From Moritella sp. (lineage in GTDB: Bacteria; Pseudomonadota; Gammaproteobacteria; Enterobacterales; Moritellaceae): DNA of 64,000 nt. The notes below the pieces were generated by a model, which saw nothing but the letters and a program-made list of their open reading frames with translations, was not told where the DNA came from and did not search any database. The DNA is taken from assembly GCF_013215705.1 (NCBI RefSeq), contig NZ_JABSQR010000023.1:1-64000 (forward strand). The letters are read 5' to 3'. Each line of letters starts with the position of its first letter. The first letter of the stretch is position 1. This document shows positions 27,701 to 36,775 of this stretch, one piece after another. A program made the translations under genes and the position numbers.

Positions 27701-28256
27701 GATTGATGCGCTGTTCTGTTTCGCGACGTTTTTCTTTATATTTAGAAATACCGGCCGCTTCTTCGATAAAATGACGTAATTCATGCGGTTTAGATTCGAT
27801 TAAGCGTGAGATCATGCCCTGTTCGATGATCGCATAACTACGCGGTCCTAAACCTGTACCTAAAAACAGTTCCGTGACATCTTTACGGCGACATTTTTTG
27901 CCATTGAGATAATATTGATTAGTACCATCACGGTATAACTCGCGACGAATAGACACTTCATTATATTGCAATAAAGCATGGTCAATACGTTGTTGGGCAT
28001 TATCAAATAACAACTCAACACTGGCTCTTGAGACAGGCGAACGCCCCACTGAACCGTTAAAAATAACGTCAGACATCGAATCACCACGCAAGTGCTTAGC
28101 CGAGCTTTCGCCCAGCACCCAACGCACTGCATCAATAATATTCGATTTACCACAGCCATTAGGGCCAACAACCGCAGTCATATCATGGGGGAAATGCAGT
28201 TCTGTCGTATCAACAAACGACTTAAAGCCTGATATTTTTATCTTTTTAAGGTACAT
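24774..28256 (-). CDS. smc: Chromosome segregation protein SMC
   Basis: The ~1160-aa ATPase has an N-terminal Walker A GPNGCGKSN, long coiled coils (about 170-500 and 650-1000, very Gln-rich) around a hinge near 520-640, and a C-terminal signature LLSGGEKALTALSL followed by Walker B CMLDEVDAPLD. It compacts and separates chromosomes. ATG 28256 (MYLKKIKISGFKSF) matches the family start; an in-frame TTG lies three codons upstream. Unlike enterobacteria, which use MukB, this lineage carries true SMC. It is in operon with zipA. Confidence 0.95.
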   Translation of the reverse strand: MYLKKIKISGFKSFVDTTELHFPHDMTAVVGPNGCGKSNIIDAVRWVLGESSAKHLRGDSMSDVIFNGSVGRSPVSRASVELLFDNAQQRIDHALLQYNEVSIRRELYRDGTNQYYLNGKKCRRKDVTELFLGTGLGPRSYAIIEQGMISRLIESKPHELRHFIEEAAGISKYKEKRRETEQRINQTKDNLNRLADIRIELGVQIDKLKVQSAVAQQFRGLKQQQREAKSRLGLVQIYDVERSINQLAQQKLVLMNEQEKLAATATKLQTQITDFDVQLNELTVLIENQQQAFYLQGTELTKIEQQILHHQARKQESAGKLQEYQQQSEKLQLLLQEEQAQLHTHQQQAQAAESDHNRLSAALLVIEQSLASATVNSDQAIAQHAVYLEKVQRFSSKLDVLSNAVKSAESVLNKSKQQRSELVEEQLQLTQHSKQAVIIDKTALQQQLQSQNTQLAHELAGLNNGYQGINKQVSELEANISSGVAEQTEIKASLSVITELLHKAEHADHAHVWLECNFESIPLKLLQQLDVEPGWEAAVEKVLANWLDAYCISDEQLAQFDLNELPALQWFKPSQCVARAGSLADKVKNNLFNRQLNQVTCVASTNDAKAGVESDSEYSYITAHGDWFTDEGGWLSQHGKANVSLPQGRIEMQLQASQLQGRLLAIETLLDKQHNQLTALRVTQGEYQYQIELMQNNLDDKQSEVQQITVELGLLQQQQAQWQLTHDQLNTRLLTLNNLLALEAEEVQRFNEQIVSTQAAIAQLANDDSLIQKSEAAKADKAKFLQEQQVLEKQVQQLLLVKTKFTVEIEKQQQLIAKTDAQYQTILQDIAALGNSSLYAENLQQLEMACAIAAEKQIAIENDNNVKKAIRVKLVNGKRNCEEKRARIMISNLKVKDKVQQLDLKQANNKAKEQLLYQQIADDHVDVDTLKRECVNILTLKEYQQQLKQFETQLQKIGAVNLAAVEEFEQQSQRKQYLDEQTDDLEKAIETLEAAIVKIDKQTRARFATTFEKINSDFKTLFPKVFGGGAAWLELTSSNLLDTGVTIMARPPGKKNARISLLSGGEKALTALSLVFAIFRLNPAPFCMLDEVDAPLDELNVGRFCKLVQEMSETVQFIYISHNKLAMEMAQQLIGVTMHEPGVSRIVAVDISAAVELTDN

Positions 28257-28450
28257 AGCAAACAACGCATATAGAATAACCAGAAAACTTTAGCAGATGT
28301 GTCTGCAATATTAAAGATTCGTCGGGGTAGAATATAAAAGCTGCTGCTTTTTACTGCACTTTTAATGTTCTTTTAATGCAATGATACTCGACCCATAACA
28401 ACCGCATGATAAGATGTTCCACATAAACCACTCACAAGGCGCCATAGAAT

Positions 28451-29185
28451 ATGCTTTCAGTAAAACCATCGTTATCGGGGGTTCATTATTTCTTACAAGG
28501 TTTCGACTTGATCCGTCAGCCTAAGTTAAGACCTTTTGTATTAATCCCATTATTAGTGAATCTCATGTTGTTTTCGGTTAGTTTTTACTTCTTGTTTCAA
28601 CAAATCGACGTGTGGCTAGTACAATTAGAAGCAAGCTTAGACTGGTTGAGTTGGTTAGTTTATATCATAAAACCCCTTGCCTTTATTCTCATCTTACTGG
28701 TGTTTGGATTCTTTTTTGGTGCCATTGCCAATATTATCGCAGCCCCGTTTAATGGCTTATTAGCAGAACAAACCGAATTACTGTTAAGCAATAAACCGTT
28801 ACCGGAAAGCAGCATCAAAGATATCTTGTTAGATATTCCGCGTGTACTGACGCGAGAACTGAAAAAAATCAAATACTACATCCCGCGTGCGATAGGGTTA
28901 CTGCTGTTATTTTTCATTCCGGTGGTCGGACAAACAGTTGCTCCCGTGCTGTGGTTCATCTTTACGGCGTGGATGCTGGCTATTCAATATGCCGATTATA
29001 CCTTTGATAATAATAAAGTTGGCTTTGACGAAATGCGCAGTGAATTGTCTTCAAACCGCATGCAATCATTAAGTTTTGGCTCTATGGTAGCTTTATGCCA
29101 ATCAATTCCGGTGGTTAACTTTATGATCATGCCTGTTGCAGTATGTGGCGCGACGGCAATGTGGGTTGATAATAACGGCAAGTAG
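28451..29185 (+). CDS. cysZ: Sulfate transporter CysZ
   Basis: The 244-aa inner-membrane protein has four to six hydrophobic segments (for example PLLVNLMLFSVSFYFLF and AFILILLVFGFFFGAIANIIAAPF) and the family blocks HYFLQGFDLIRQPKLRPF, IAAPFNGLLAEQ and MRSELSSNRMQSLSFGS. CysZ imports sulfate for cysteine synthesis. It is divergent from smc and, as in many gammaproteobacteria, lies a few genes from cysK; here a TetR regulator and a ketoacyl synthase intervene. Confidence 0.9.
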   Translation: MLSVKPSLSGVHYFLQGFDLIRQPKLRPFVLIPLLVNLMLFSVSFYFLFQQIDVWLVQLEASLDWLSWLVYIIKPLAFILILLVFGFFFGAIANIIAAPFNGLLAEQTELLLSNKPLPESSIKDILLDIPRVLTRELKKIKYYIPRAIGLLLLFFIPVVGQTVAPVLWFIFTAWMLAIQYADYTFDNNKVGFDEMRSELSSNRMQSLSFGSMVALCQSIPVVNFMIMPVAVCGATAMWVDNNGK

Positions 29186-29307
29186 GTTTTTTGTTATATA
29201 TATACAATGCAATGATTTTTTTCTAAAACGTTAACTAGATTACAGTCAAGGTTATAAATAGCGACTATTATCACAATTTGAATAATGTATTACATTTTAG
29301 GTATTAA

Positions 29308-29967
29308 ATGAAAACCTTTGACAGAATAGTTTACGGCAGCCTCGAGCTTTTTAATCAGCACGGTGTAAACAATATGACTACCAATCATCTAGCCGCCAAT
29401 TTAGGTATTAGTCCGGGTAATCTTTATTATCATTTTCGCAATAAAGAAGACATTATCCGTTCTATTTTTGTTTTGTATGAAGAACATTTGAATGCCGGTT
29501 TCCACCCCTATCAAACGGGTAGGCTAAACGTCGATATGTTTATTGGTTACTTTGATACGATGTTTGAAACGGTGTGGAAATTCCGTTTTATGTATAGCAA
29601 TCTGACCGCTATTCTTAATCGCGATCCGGAACTATCAACACGGTATCGGCACACTCAACGGGAAGCATTAGATCGTTCAAGTAAAATTTTGCACCAGCTG
29701 AAAGCAGATGGTGTGCTGGCGATTGACGCCGACCGAGTTACGCCTTTAGCCGACACGATGCGAATGATTGCTGGTTTTTGGATTGATTATAAACAAACAC
29801 ATTCGCGCAATGAGAGCGTAACGAAAGCATTTCTTTACGAAGGTTTACTACGCGTGCTCATGTTATTTAGAGCCCACTCAACCCCGGAATATTGCGCGAT
29901 GTTTACCTGTTTAGAGCAGCATTACCAGCTATTGCTCAACCATTACGCAAAGCCTGATCCAACTTAG
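29308..29967 (+). CDS. TetR family transcriptional regulator
   Basis: The 219-aa protein opens with a TetR HTH: SLELFNQHGVNNMTTNHLAANLGISPGNLYYHFRNKEDII at residues ~11-50. The C-terminal ligand domain (FRFMYSNLTAILNRDPELSTRYR) resembles the TetR_C-type domain of the PF13972 group. It is a DNA-binding repressor; the ligand is unknown. Its convergent neighbour is a FabH-like synthase, so it may sense acyl chains, but this is speculation. A strong terminator follows. Confidence 0.85.
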   Translation: MKTFDRIVYGSLELFNQHGVNNMTTNHLAANLGISPGNLYYHFRNKEDIIRSIFVLYEEHLNAGFHPYQTGRLNVDMFIGYFDTMFETVWKFRFMYSNLTAILNRDPELSTRYRHTQREALDRSSKILHQLKADGVLAIDADRVTPLADTMRMIAGFWIDYKQTHSRNESVTKAFLYEGLLRVLMLFRAHSTPEYCAMFTCLEQHYQLLLNHYAKPDPT

Positions 29968-30031
29968 GTTCCTGCTATAGCTTAATGTTTCGGTTATCAT
30001 GTTACATAGTCAAGCCACTCCCTTTTTGTTA

Positions 30032-30080
30032 AAGCCCCCGTTAATGCACTTTATTTACAGTGATTAACGGGGGCTTCATT
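30032..30080. terminator. Strong bidirectional terminator after tetR
   Basis: A long stem with AAGCCCCCGTTAAT paired to ATTAACGGGGGCTT, extended towards the loop, closes a short T-rich loop. It separates the plus-strand TetR gene from the convergent ketoacyl synthase gene. Confidence 0.85.
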
Positions 30081-30126
30081 TCACAATAGGGTAATCAGTG
30101 ACGACATAACTCGTCACATTTGACGA

Positions 30127-31248
30127 TTAACAGCGTTTTAGTACCAGTGAGCCTACTGAATAACCCGCACCAAACGAACAAATTAATCCTAGGTCGCCAC
30201 TTTCCACACCGTCTTGGTGTAAATGGAAAGCAATAATAGAACCAGCTGACGCTGTATTTGCGTATGTATCTAGAATAATAGGCGCTTCTGTTGCTGATGG
30301 ATCACGACCCAATAGCTTTTTCGCTAAATAGTTATTCATGTTGATATTGGCTTGATGTAACCACAAACGTTTAAAGTCACTTGCTTGTAAATCTAAACCA
30401 CTTAACTGTTCTGTGATCAAATTATAAACCGTCGGTAGTACTTCTTTAAATACCTTACGACCATTTTGCATAAAAAAGCTTGAATCAGCGTTAATATCAG
30501 CGCCTTCACTGCGACTTAAATAGCCTAAGTTATTGCGGATATTATTTGAATACTGGGTAAACAATTTGCTATCAATGATTTCATAACAATTATCGCTTGT
30601 TGCTGTGGCTTTATCTTCAATCACTACCGCAGTACAAACATCACCGAAAATGAAGTGACTGTCGCGATCTTTAAAGTTTAAGTGTGCAGAACAAATCTCA
30701 GGGTTAACCACTAACGCCGCTTTACTACGCCCTGATTTAACCGCGTCCATGGCATTAGCAATGGCAAAGGTTGCTGACGAACACGCCACACTCATATCAT
30801 AAGCAAAACCGTTAGCACCCAAATAATGTTGCAGTTCAACCGCCATTGCCGGGTACGCGCGTTGGAAACCTGACGCAGCAAAAATAATTAAATCGATGTC
30901 TTGTGCTTCTTTATTCGCAGCGGCTAATGCTTGCTTTGCGGCAATCAGTGCCATTTGTACCGTAATACTCGGTTCATCATCGCGAATAGGTTGAAATACC
31001 GGGCGCATGATCGCAGGATCTAAAATACCCGCTTTGCTCATCACAAAACGACTTTTAATGCCCGAAGCTTTTTCAATAAACTCACTGCTTGAGTGTGCTT
31101 TCGCCGTTACTTCACCCGCTTCAATTGCCGCTGCATTGTCAGCATTAAAATTATCCACGTAACAATTAAAGCTTGTTACTAGTTCATCATTGCTGATTGC
31201 ATCAGGAGGGGTAAATAAACCGCTACCACTAATTACTACATTACTCAT
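30127..31248 (-). CDS. Beta-ketoacyl-ACP synthase III (FabH-like)
   Basis: The ~373-aa thiolase-fold enzyme has the Cys-His-Asn triad: nucleophile in DMSVACSSATFA, His in LWLHQANINMN and Asn in DTYANTASAGS. It is longer than housekeeping FabH (~320 aa) and belongs to the FabH2-type group that condenses acyl primers, so it may feed specialised or initiation steps of fatty-acid synthesis. ATG 31248 is chosen because AAAGGA lies seven bases upstream; ATG at 31308 would add 20 unconserved residues. It is monocistronic and convergent with the TetR gene. Confidence 0.88.
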   Translation of the reverse strand: MSNVVISGSGLFTPPDAISNDELVTSFNCYVDNFNADNAAAIEAGEVTAKAHSSSEFIEKASGIKSRFVMSKAGILDPAIMRPVFQPIRDDEPSITVQMALIAAKQALAAANKEAQDIDLIIFAASGFQRAYPAMAVELQHYLGANGFAYDMSVACSSATFAIANAMDAVKSGRSKAALVVNPEICSAHLNFKDRDSHFIFGDVCTAVVIEDKATATSDNCYEIIDSKLFTQYSNNIRNNLGYLSRSEGADINADSSFFMQNGRKVFKEVLPTVYNLITEQLSGLDLQASDFKRLWLHQANINMNNYLAKKLLGRDPSATEAPIILDTYANTASAGSIIAFHLHQDGVESGDLGLICSFGAGYSVGSLVLKRC

Positions 31249-31721
31249 TACATTGTCCTTTAGCGACTCGTTGCACACAGTCCTTTCATCACTTATATGC
31301 ATAGTCACTATCAGCTAAATTGGGATACAGAGAGCACTAAACTAAAGCAAACTGTTAACTAGATCTAGCTGCGCGTCCGACAAAAATGAAAAAAATTACA
31401 CCTTGTAACTAAATTCGTGCGTTATAAAAACGGAGCAAACGCTAAATTACCATATCAAGGGGGAACTAATCTCGCTAATTTGGTCTATATATAGAGTGGA
31501 CTTAATTCCATAGGCTCACAAATTAATGATTTATACAGGCTTAATGAATTTGTGGCAGAAAGAGAAGTTAAACACTATGCATAACTAATCGTTATAGACT
31601 CTTATCATTTTAGAACCTAACGATATAACAAAACAGCATTTTCAATTTTCAAACTAATCAGTATGCTTAAGCTATAAGTAAGTAAATAAATTATAAGTAA
31701 TCATTCATATAGGGAAATCCC
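31249..31721. other. Divergent intergenic region upstream of cysK
   Basis: The 473-bp gap holds promoters for the ketoacyl synthase (-) and cysK (+). A 12-bp palindrome TCTATATATAGA lies at 31484-31495. No gene is seen. Confidence 0.5.
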
Positions 31722-32690
31722 ATGAGCCAAATTTTACAAGACAATAGCCTTTCAATTGGTAATACACCGCTAGTGCGTTTAAACCGTGTGACGACAGGCA
31801 ACGTATTTGCAAAAGTAGAAAGCCGTAATCCAAGTGCAAGTGTTAAATGCCGTATCGGTGCCAACATGATCTGGCAAGCAGAGAAAGACGGTCTCTTAAA
31901 AGAAGGCATTGATATCGTTGAAGCAACCAGTGGTAATACCGGTATTGCGTTAGCATTTGTTGCCGCTGCTCGTGGTTATAAACTCACATTAACAATGCCA
32001 AACACGATGAGCCTTGAGCGTCGTAAGCTACTTAAAGCATTAGGTGCGAACCTCGTATTGACAGATGGCGCTAAAGGCATGAAAGGCGCGATTGATAAAG
32101 CCACTGAAATCCGTGACGCAAACCCTGACACAACGATTTTATTACAACAGTTTGAAAACCCGGCTAACCCAGCAATCCATGAACAAACAACAGGCCCAGA
32201 AATCTGGGAAGCAACTGACGGTCAAATTGACGTACTAGTGTCTGGTGTCGGTACGGGTGGCACGATTACCGGTGTAAGCCGTTACATTAAACTAAATAAA
32301 GGCAAAGACTTAGTATCTGTTGCCGTTGAGCCAACGAACTCACCCGTTATTACCCAAGCGAAAGCCGGTGAAGCATTAACGCCTGGTCCACATAAGATCC
32401 AAGGTATTGGTGCGGGCTTCATTCCTGGTAACCTAGATTTAGAAATGGTTGACCGTGTAGAGCTAGTATCAAACGAAGACTCTATCGAAATGGCACAACG
32501 TCTAATGAAAGAAGAAGGTATCTTAGCAGGTATTTCTTCTGGTGCAGCCGTGGTTGCCGCAGCACGTTTAGCCGCATTACCAGAGTTTGCAGATAAAAAC
32601 ATCGTTGTAATCTTACCATCGTCAGGTGAACGTTATTTAAGTACAGCGCTATTTGAAGACGTATTTACTGAGCAAGAGCTCCAACAATAG
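31722..32690 (+). CDS. cysK: Cysteine synthase A (O-acetylserine sulfhydrylase)
   Basis: The 322-aa PLP enzyme makes cysteine from O-acetylserine and sulfide. The PLP-binding Lys is Lys42 in NPSASVKCR, the substrate loop is [12 protein letters not shown], and the phosphate loop is [11 protein letters not shown]. Length and order are those of CysK rather than CysM. It sits near cysZ, consistent with a sulfur-assimilation neighbourhood, and ends at a strong terminator. Confidence 0.96.
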   Translation: MSQILQDNSLSIGNTPLVRLNRVTTGNVFAKVESRNPSASVKCRIGANMIWQAEKDGLLKEGIDIVEATSGNTGIALAFVAAARGYKLTLTMPNTMSLERRKLLKALGANLVLTDGAKGMKGAIDKATEIRDANPDTTILLQQFENPANPAIHEQTTGPEIWEATDGQIDVLVSGVGTGGTITGVSRYIKLNKGKDLVSVAVEPTNSPVITQAKAGEALTPGPHKIQGIGAGFIPGNLDLEMVDRVELVSNEDSIEMAQRLMKEEGILAGISSGAAVVAAARLAALPEFADKNIVVILPSSGERYLSTALFEDVFTEQELQQ

Positions 32691-32756
32691 TCTCAACCGT
32701 ATTGTTAATAGTTACAACCGCAGTCTTAGATTTACAATAAATCAACAAGATTAACA

Positions 32757-32782
32757 AAAGCCGCACTAGCGGCTTTTTTTTG
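32757..32782 (+). terminator. cysK terminator
   Basis: AAAGCCGC-ACTA-GCGGCTTT followed by a T run is a textbook intrinsic terminator 67 bp after cysK. Confidence 0.9.
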
Positions 32783-32825
32783 TACAAGTCACTTTATTTC
32801 CATGGGTTGATAGCCGTCACACTTT

Positions 32826-32858
32826 CCTCTTTTTGTTGTAATTAAACTACAACAGAGG
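32826..32858. promoter_or_regulatory. Inverted repeat upstream of ptsH
   Basis: TGTTGTA-N7-TACAACA (32834-32854) is a perfect 7-bp dyad, extended outward by CCTCT and AGAGG. It lies about 175 bp upstream of ptsH in the promoter region. It could be an operator or an RNA hairpin; the binding factor is unknown. Confidence 0.4.
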
Positions 32859-33030
32859 CCTCCATTAGGGTTAATATACTTACATCGCATTGTTTTGTCG
32901 TAAAACTTACGAAAACATGATCTGTAGCCATAGATTTAATTTAAAAAAGTTATTTTACTCTGTAAAATTAGATTACACTTATGGTTATAGTTAAATACTA
33001 TTTTTAGAATCGTTATTTTAAGGAAAAGTC

Positions 33031-33288
33031 ATGTACCAAAAATCAGTTATAATTATCGCACCAAACGGTCTTCACACTCGCCCAGCTGCTCTTTTCGTAA
33101 AAAAAGCAAAAGAATTCGAGTCAAAAATATCAGTTGAAACTAACGGTAAATCTGCAAGTGCTACAAGCTTATTTAAGCTACAAACGTTAGGCCTTTCTAA
33201 AGGTGTAACGATGACTATTTCTGCTGAAGGTACTGACGAGCAAGCGGCTGTTGAAGCGCTAGCTGCTCTGATGGATGTTTTAGAATAA
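33031..33288 (+). CDS. ptsH: Phosphocarrier protein HPr
   Basis: The 85-aa protein relays phosphate from enzyme I to sugar-specific EIIA proteins. His15 lies in [12 protein letters not shown], and the conserved regulatory-site Ser46 in SATSLFKL is present. AAGGA precedes the ATG. It is first in ptsH-ptsI-crr, 48 bp before ptsI. Confidence 0.97.
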   Translation: MYQKSVIIIAPNGLHTRPAALFVKKAKEFESKISVETNGKSASATSLFKLQTLGLSKGVTMTISAEGTDEQAAVEALAALMDVLE

Positions 33289-33336
33289 ACCCCATCCGTT
33301 ATTAACGTATTTTTTGTATTGAAGTAAGGAAAGGTT

Positions 33337-35064
33337 ATGATATCAGGCATTCTCGCCTCACCAGGTATTGCTTTTGGTAAAGCACAATTATTCATTAATG
33401 AAGAAATTGTACTTAATAAAAAAACTATTGAAACTGCACAGATCGATGAACAAATAGCTATCTTTTTAGCTGCTAGGGATAAGTCTGCTATACAGCTTGA
33501 AGCTATCACGGAAATGGCACGCCAAACATTTGGCGACGAGAAAGCTGAAATCTTCGAAGGACACATGATGTTACTCGAAGACGAAGAGCTCGAAGAAGAT
33601 ATCGTAACCTTTATTAAAAAAAATAAAGCATCGGCAGATTTTGCAATTCACAGCATCATTGAAGAAAATGCTGAAATGATGGCTGCATTAGACGACCCGT
33701 ATTTAAGAGAACGCGCTGCGGATTTCCGTGATATCGGTAATCGTATCGTAAAAAATGCCCTCGGCATGGAAATGGTTTCACTAAGCGCAATCAAAGAACA
33801 AGTGATTCTAATCGCCAGCGATTTAACACCGTCAGAAACAGCACAGATTAACCTAGATAAGATCTTAGGTTTTGTGACTGACTTAGGTGGCCGTACTGCA
33901 CATACATCAATCATGGCGCGTTCATTAGAACTTCCTGCGATTGTTGGTACAGGCAACGTAACTCAAATCGTCAAATCAGGTGACTTCGTTATTCTTGATG
34001 CCATTAACAATAACCTTATTGTTAATCCATCAGAAGACGTCATCAAAGAATACAAAGCAACTCAAGCACAGTACCTTGCTGACAAAGCTGAGCTGCTTAA
34101 AATGAAAGACTTACCTGCAATTACGCTAGATGGTCACCACGTAGAAGTGTGTGGCAATGTTGGTACAGTAAAAGACTGTGCTGGTGTAATTCGTAACGGC
34201 GGCGAAGGCGTTGGTCTTTACCGTACCGAATTCCTATTTATGGATCGCGATAGCTTACCAACTGAAGATGAACAGTTCGAAGCATACAAAGCGGTTGCAG
34301 AAAGCATGAATGGCCAAGGCGTGATCATTCGTACGATGGATATTGGTGGCGATAAAGACCTACCATATCTAAACTTACCAAAAGAAATGAACCCATTCTT
34401 GGGTTGGCGCGCAATCCGAATCTGTTTCGACCGTCCAGAAATCATGAACGCACAACTACGCGCTATCTTACGTGCCTCTGCATTTGGTAAAGTCCGTATT
34501 ATGTTCCCGATGATTATTTCTGTAGAAGAAGTACGTCAACTTAAGGACATTATGACGACACTGAAAGCTGAACTAACCGCTGAAGGTCTCGCTTTTGATA
34601 ACGCAATCGAAACAGGTGTAATGGTAGAAACGCCAGCAGCGGCAGCCATTGCTCATCACCTTATTAAAGAAGTCGACTTCTTCAGTATTGGTACTAACGA
34701 TTTGACGCAATACACGCTCGCGGTAGACCGTGGTAACGAGATGATCTCAGACCTGTATAACCCAATGACGCCAGCGGTACTAACGCTGATTAAACAGGTT
34801 ATCGATGCTTCACATGCGGCAGGCAAGTGGACTGGTATGTGTGGTGAACTTGCGGGTGACGAAACAGCAACACTGCTATTACTCGGTATGGGCTTAGATG
34901 AGTTCTCGATGAGCGGTATCTCCATTCCTAAAGTGAAGAAAACGATTCGTAATGCTAATTTCGCTGACGTTAAACAGTTAGCAGACCAAGCATTAAGCTG
35001 TGCAACAGCAGGCGAAATAGCTGAGTTAGTGGCTCAGTTCACTAAACAGCGCGCGGCTTGCTAA
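33337..35064 (+). CDS. ptsI: PTS enzyme I (phosphoenolpyruvate-protein phosphotransferase)
   Basis: The 575-aa enzyme autophosphorylates from PEP and passes phosphate to HPr. The active His is in [12 protein letters not shown] (~residue 189); the PEP-binding C-terminal barrel carries [36 protein letters not shown] and the Cys in [10 protein letters not shown]. Length equals the family norm. It is second in the pts operon, 120 bp upstream of crr. Confidence 0.97.
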   Translation: MISGILASPGIAFGKAQLFINEEIVLNKKTIETAQIDEQIAIFLAARDKSAIQLEAITEMARQTFGDEKAEIFEGHMMLLEDEELEEDIVTFIKKNKASADFAIHSIIEENAEMMAALDDPYLRERAADFRDIGNRIVKNALGMEMVSLSAIKEQVILIASDLTPSETAQINLDKILGFVTDLGGRTAHTSIMARSLELPAIVGTGNVTQIVKSGDFVILDAINNNLIVNPSEDVIKEYKATQAQYLADKAELLKMKDLPAITLDGHHVEVCGNVGTVKDCAGVIRNGGEGVGLYRTEFLFMDRDSLPTEDEQFEAYKAVAESMNGQGVIIRTMDIGGDKDLPYLNLPKEMNPFLGWRAIRICFDRPEIMNAQLRAILRASAFGKVRIMFPMIISVEEVRQLKDIMTTLKAELTAEGLAFDNAIETGVMVETPAAAAIAHHLIKEVDFFSIGTNDLTQYTLAVDRGNEMISDLYNPMTPAVLTLIKQVIDASHAAGKWTGMCGELAGDETATLLLLGMGLDEFSMSGISIPKVKKTIRNANFADVKQLADQALSCATAGEIAELVAQFTKQRAAC

Positions 35065-35184
35065 TTAATTCAGTTGTCATAGCATCAAATCTCGAAAGAT
35101 AATGTTATGATGACAACGTAAAGTCATTGGTTATGCACTCGTTCATGACCAATGACTATGTCTACCAAATTCTAGGAGTTAAAA

Positions 35185-35697
35185 ATGGGATTATTCGATA
35201 AATTAAAAAAACTGGTTTCAGACGACAGTAAAGACAGCAATATGTTACACATTGTTTCTCCACTTGCCGGTGAAATCGTTGCTATCGAAGATGTGCCAGA
35301 TGTTATCTTTGCTGAAAAAATTGTTGGTGATGGTATCGCTATCAACCCAACAGGTAACAAACTAGTTGCGCCAGTAACAGGTGAGATCGTAAAAATTTAC
35401 GAAACTAACCACGCATTCGCAATTCGCTCTGATGAAGGCCTAGAAGTACTAGTGCATTTCGGTTTAGATACAGTTGAATTACGCGGTGAAGGCTTCACCC
35501 GTATCGCTGAAGAAGGTCAACATATCAAAGCTGGTGAAACTATCATTGAATTCGATCTTGAATTATTGAAGGCAAAAGCTAAATCAGTAATCACGCCTTG
35601 CATCATCTCAAACATGGATGAAATTAAGAGCATGGAGAAATTCTCTGGTTCAGTTAAACTAGGTGAAACTATTGTTCTTAAAGTTATTAAAGACTAG
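35185..35697 (+). CDS. crr: PTS glucose-specific enzyme IIA (EIIA-Glc)
   Basis: The 170-aa protein takes phosphate from HPr; its state controls adenylate cyclase and inducer exclusion in related bacteria. Active histidines are His76 (ETNHAFAI) and His91 (VLVHFGLDT). The amphipathic N-terminal helix GLFDKLKKLV is present. It ends the pts operon; TAGGAG precedes the ATG and a strong terminator follows. Confidence 0.97.
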   Translation: MGLFDKLKKLVSDDSKDSNMLHIVSPLAGEIVAIEDVPDVIFAEKIVGDGIAINPTGNKLVAPVTGEIVKIYETNHAFAIRSDEGLEVLVHFGLDTVELRGEGFTRIAEEGQHIKAGETIIEFDLELLKAKAKSVITPCIISNMDEIKSMEKFSGSVKLGETIVLKVIKD

Positions 35698-35720
35698 TTC
35701 TTAATTATTTTAAGTATGCA

Positions 35721-35750
35721 AAAAAAGAGCTATATATAGCTCTTTTTTTT
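35721..35750 (+). terminator. crr terminator
   Basis: AAAAAAGAGCTA-TATA-TAGCTC followed by eight T residues ends the ptsH-ptsI-crr operon. The A run on the left makes it potentially bidirectional. Confidence 0.9.
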
Positions 35751-35794
35751 CGCCTGCGTTTTATTCATTATGCCGCCACACCACACATTTAACC

Positions 35795-35863
35795 ATACAC
35801 AAAACCTATCAAAGAGTTAAGTTTAATCGATTTTACCTATCCCTATGTTTTTTGCATAATAGC
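35795..35863 (+). promoter_or_regulatory. OxyR-like operator and extended -10 of the Prx-Grx gene
   Basis: Tetranucleotides ATAC, CTAT, TTAA and CGAT lie at exact 11-bp steps (35795, 35806, 35817, 35828), close to the OxyR pattern ATAG-N7-CTAT-N7-ATAG-N7-CTAT. An extended -10 TGCATAAT follows at 35853-35860. The 58-bp block 35806-35863 aligns without gaps to 39467-39524 upstream of the flavoprotein gene at about 76 percent identity. Confidence 0.55.
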
Positions 35864-35906
35864 CACATCAAGACGAAACAGACACAACGACGTTAAGGAA
35901 TATATG

Positions 35907-36641
35907 ATGACGACATTAGTATCGAAAGAAGGCCAAGCCGTTCCACAAGTTATATTCCCAATTCGCCAAGGTGATGCATGGGTTAACCGTACTACTGAAG
36001 AGTTATTTGCTAACAAAACAGTGATTGTATTCAGCCTGCCAGGCGCATTCACACCGACTTGTTCTTCAAGCCATTTACCCCGTTACAACGAACTCGCTAG
36101 CGTATTCGCTGCACACGGCGTTGATGACATTCTATGTGTATCAGTCAACGATACATTCGTGATGAACGCATGGAAAGATAACCAAGAAGCAGAAAACATT
36201 ACCTTCATCCCAGACGGTAACGGTGCGTTTTCTGCAGGCATGGGCATGTTAGTAGACAAGTCAGATATCGGTTTTGGTAAGCGTTCATGGCGTTACAGCA
36301 TGCTGGTTAAAAACGGCGTGGTAGCAAAAATGTTCATCGAAGCTGACGAACCAGGCGACCCGTTCAAGGTTTCTGATGCTGACACTATGCTAGGTTATGT
36401 GGCACCAGAATATAAAGTGCAAGAGTCAATCACCGTATTCACTAAACCGGGTTGCCCGTTCTGCGCCAAAGCAAAACAAACCTTAATCGACCAGGGTTTA
36501 AATTACGAAGAAGTGGTACTCGGTAAAGACGCAACCACGGTTAGCCTACGTGCCGTAACGGGTCAAAGCACAGTGCCACAAATCTTTATTGGTGGTAAAC
36601 ATATCGGTGGTAGTGAAGCGCTAGAAGCACACTTCGCTTAA
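35907..36641 (+). CDS. Peroxiredoxin-glutaredoxin hybrid protein
   Basis: The ~244-aa fusion reduces peroxides with glutathione-derived electrons. The N-terminal Prx5-type domain has the peroxidatic Cys in [10 protein letters not shown] (~residue 52); the C-terminal glutaredoxin domain (from ~residue 170) has a CPFC redox site and the [14 protein letters not shown] block. Fused Prx/Grx proteins of this length are known from Haemophilus and other gammaproteobacteria. ATG 35907 has better spacing to AAGGA than ATG 35904. An OxyR-like site lies upstream, as expected for an oxidative-stress gene, and a terminator follows. Confidence 0.93.
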   Translation: MTTLVSKEGQAVPQVIFPIRQGDAWVNRTTEELFANKTVIVFSLPGAFTPTCSSSHLPRYNELASVFAAHGVDDILCVSVNDTFVMNAWKDNQEAENITFIPDGNGAFSAGMGMLVDKSDIGFGKRSWRYSMLVKNGVVAKMFIEADEPGDPFKVSDADTMLGYVAPEYKVQESITVFTKPGCPFCAKAKQTLIDQGLNYEEVVLGKDATTVSLRAVTGQSTVPQIFIGGKHIGGSEALEAHFA

Positions 36642-36702
36642 TATCAACTACACTTACAATATCGTATAGCGAGTCTCACATACCGTTATACGTAGAAATA
36701 AC

Positions 36703-36729
36703 AAAGGAAGCAACAATGCTTCCTTTTTT
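36703..36729 (+). terminator. Prx-Grx terminator
   Basis: AAAGGAAGC-AACAAT-GCTTCCTTT continuing in a T run, 62 bp after the stop codon. Confidence 0.88.
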
Positions 36730-36775
36730 CGTTTTAGACTCAGCAAACGAGTAATTATTTAACGACCTTTCGATT

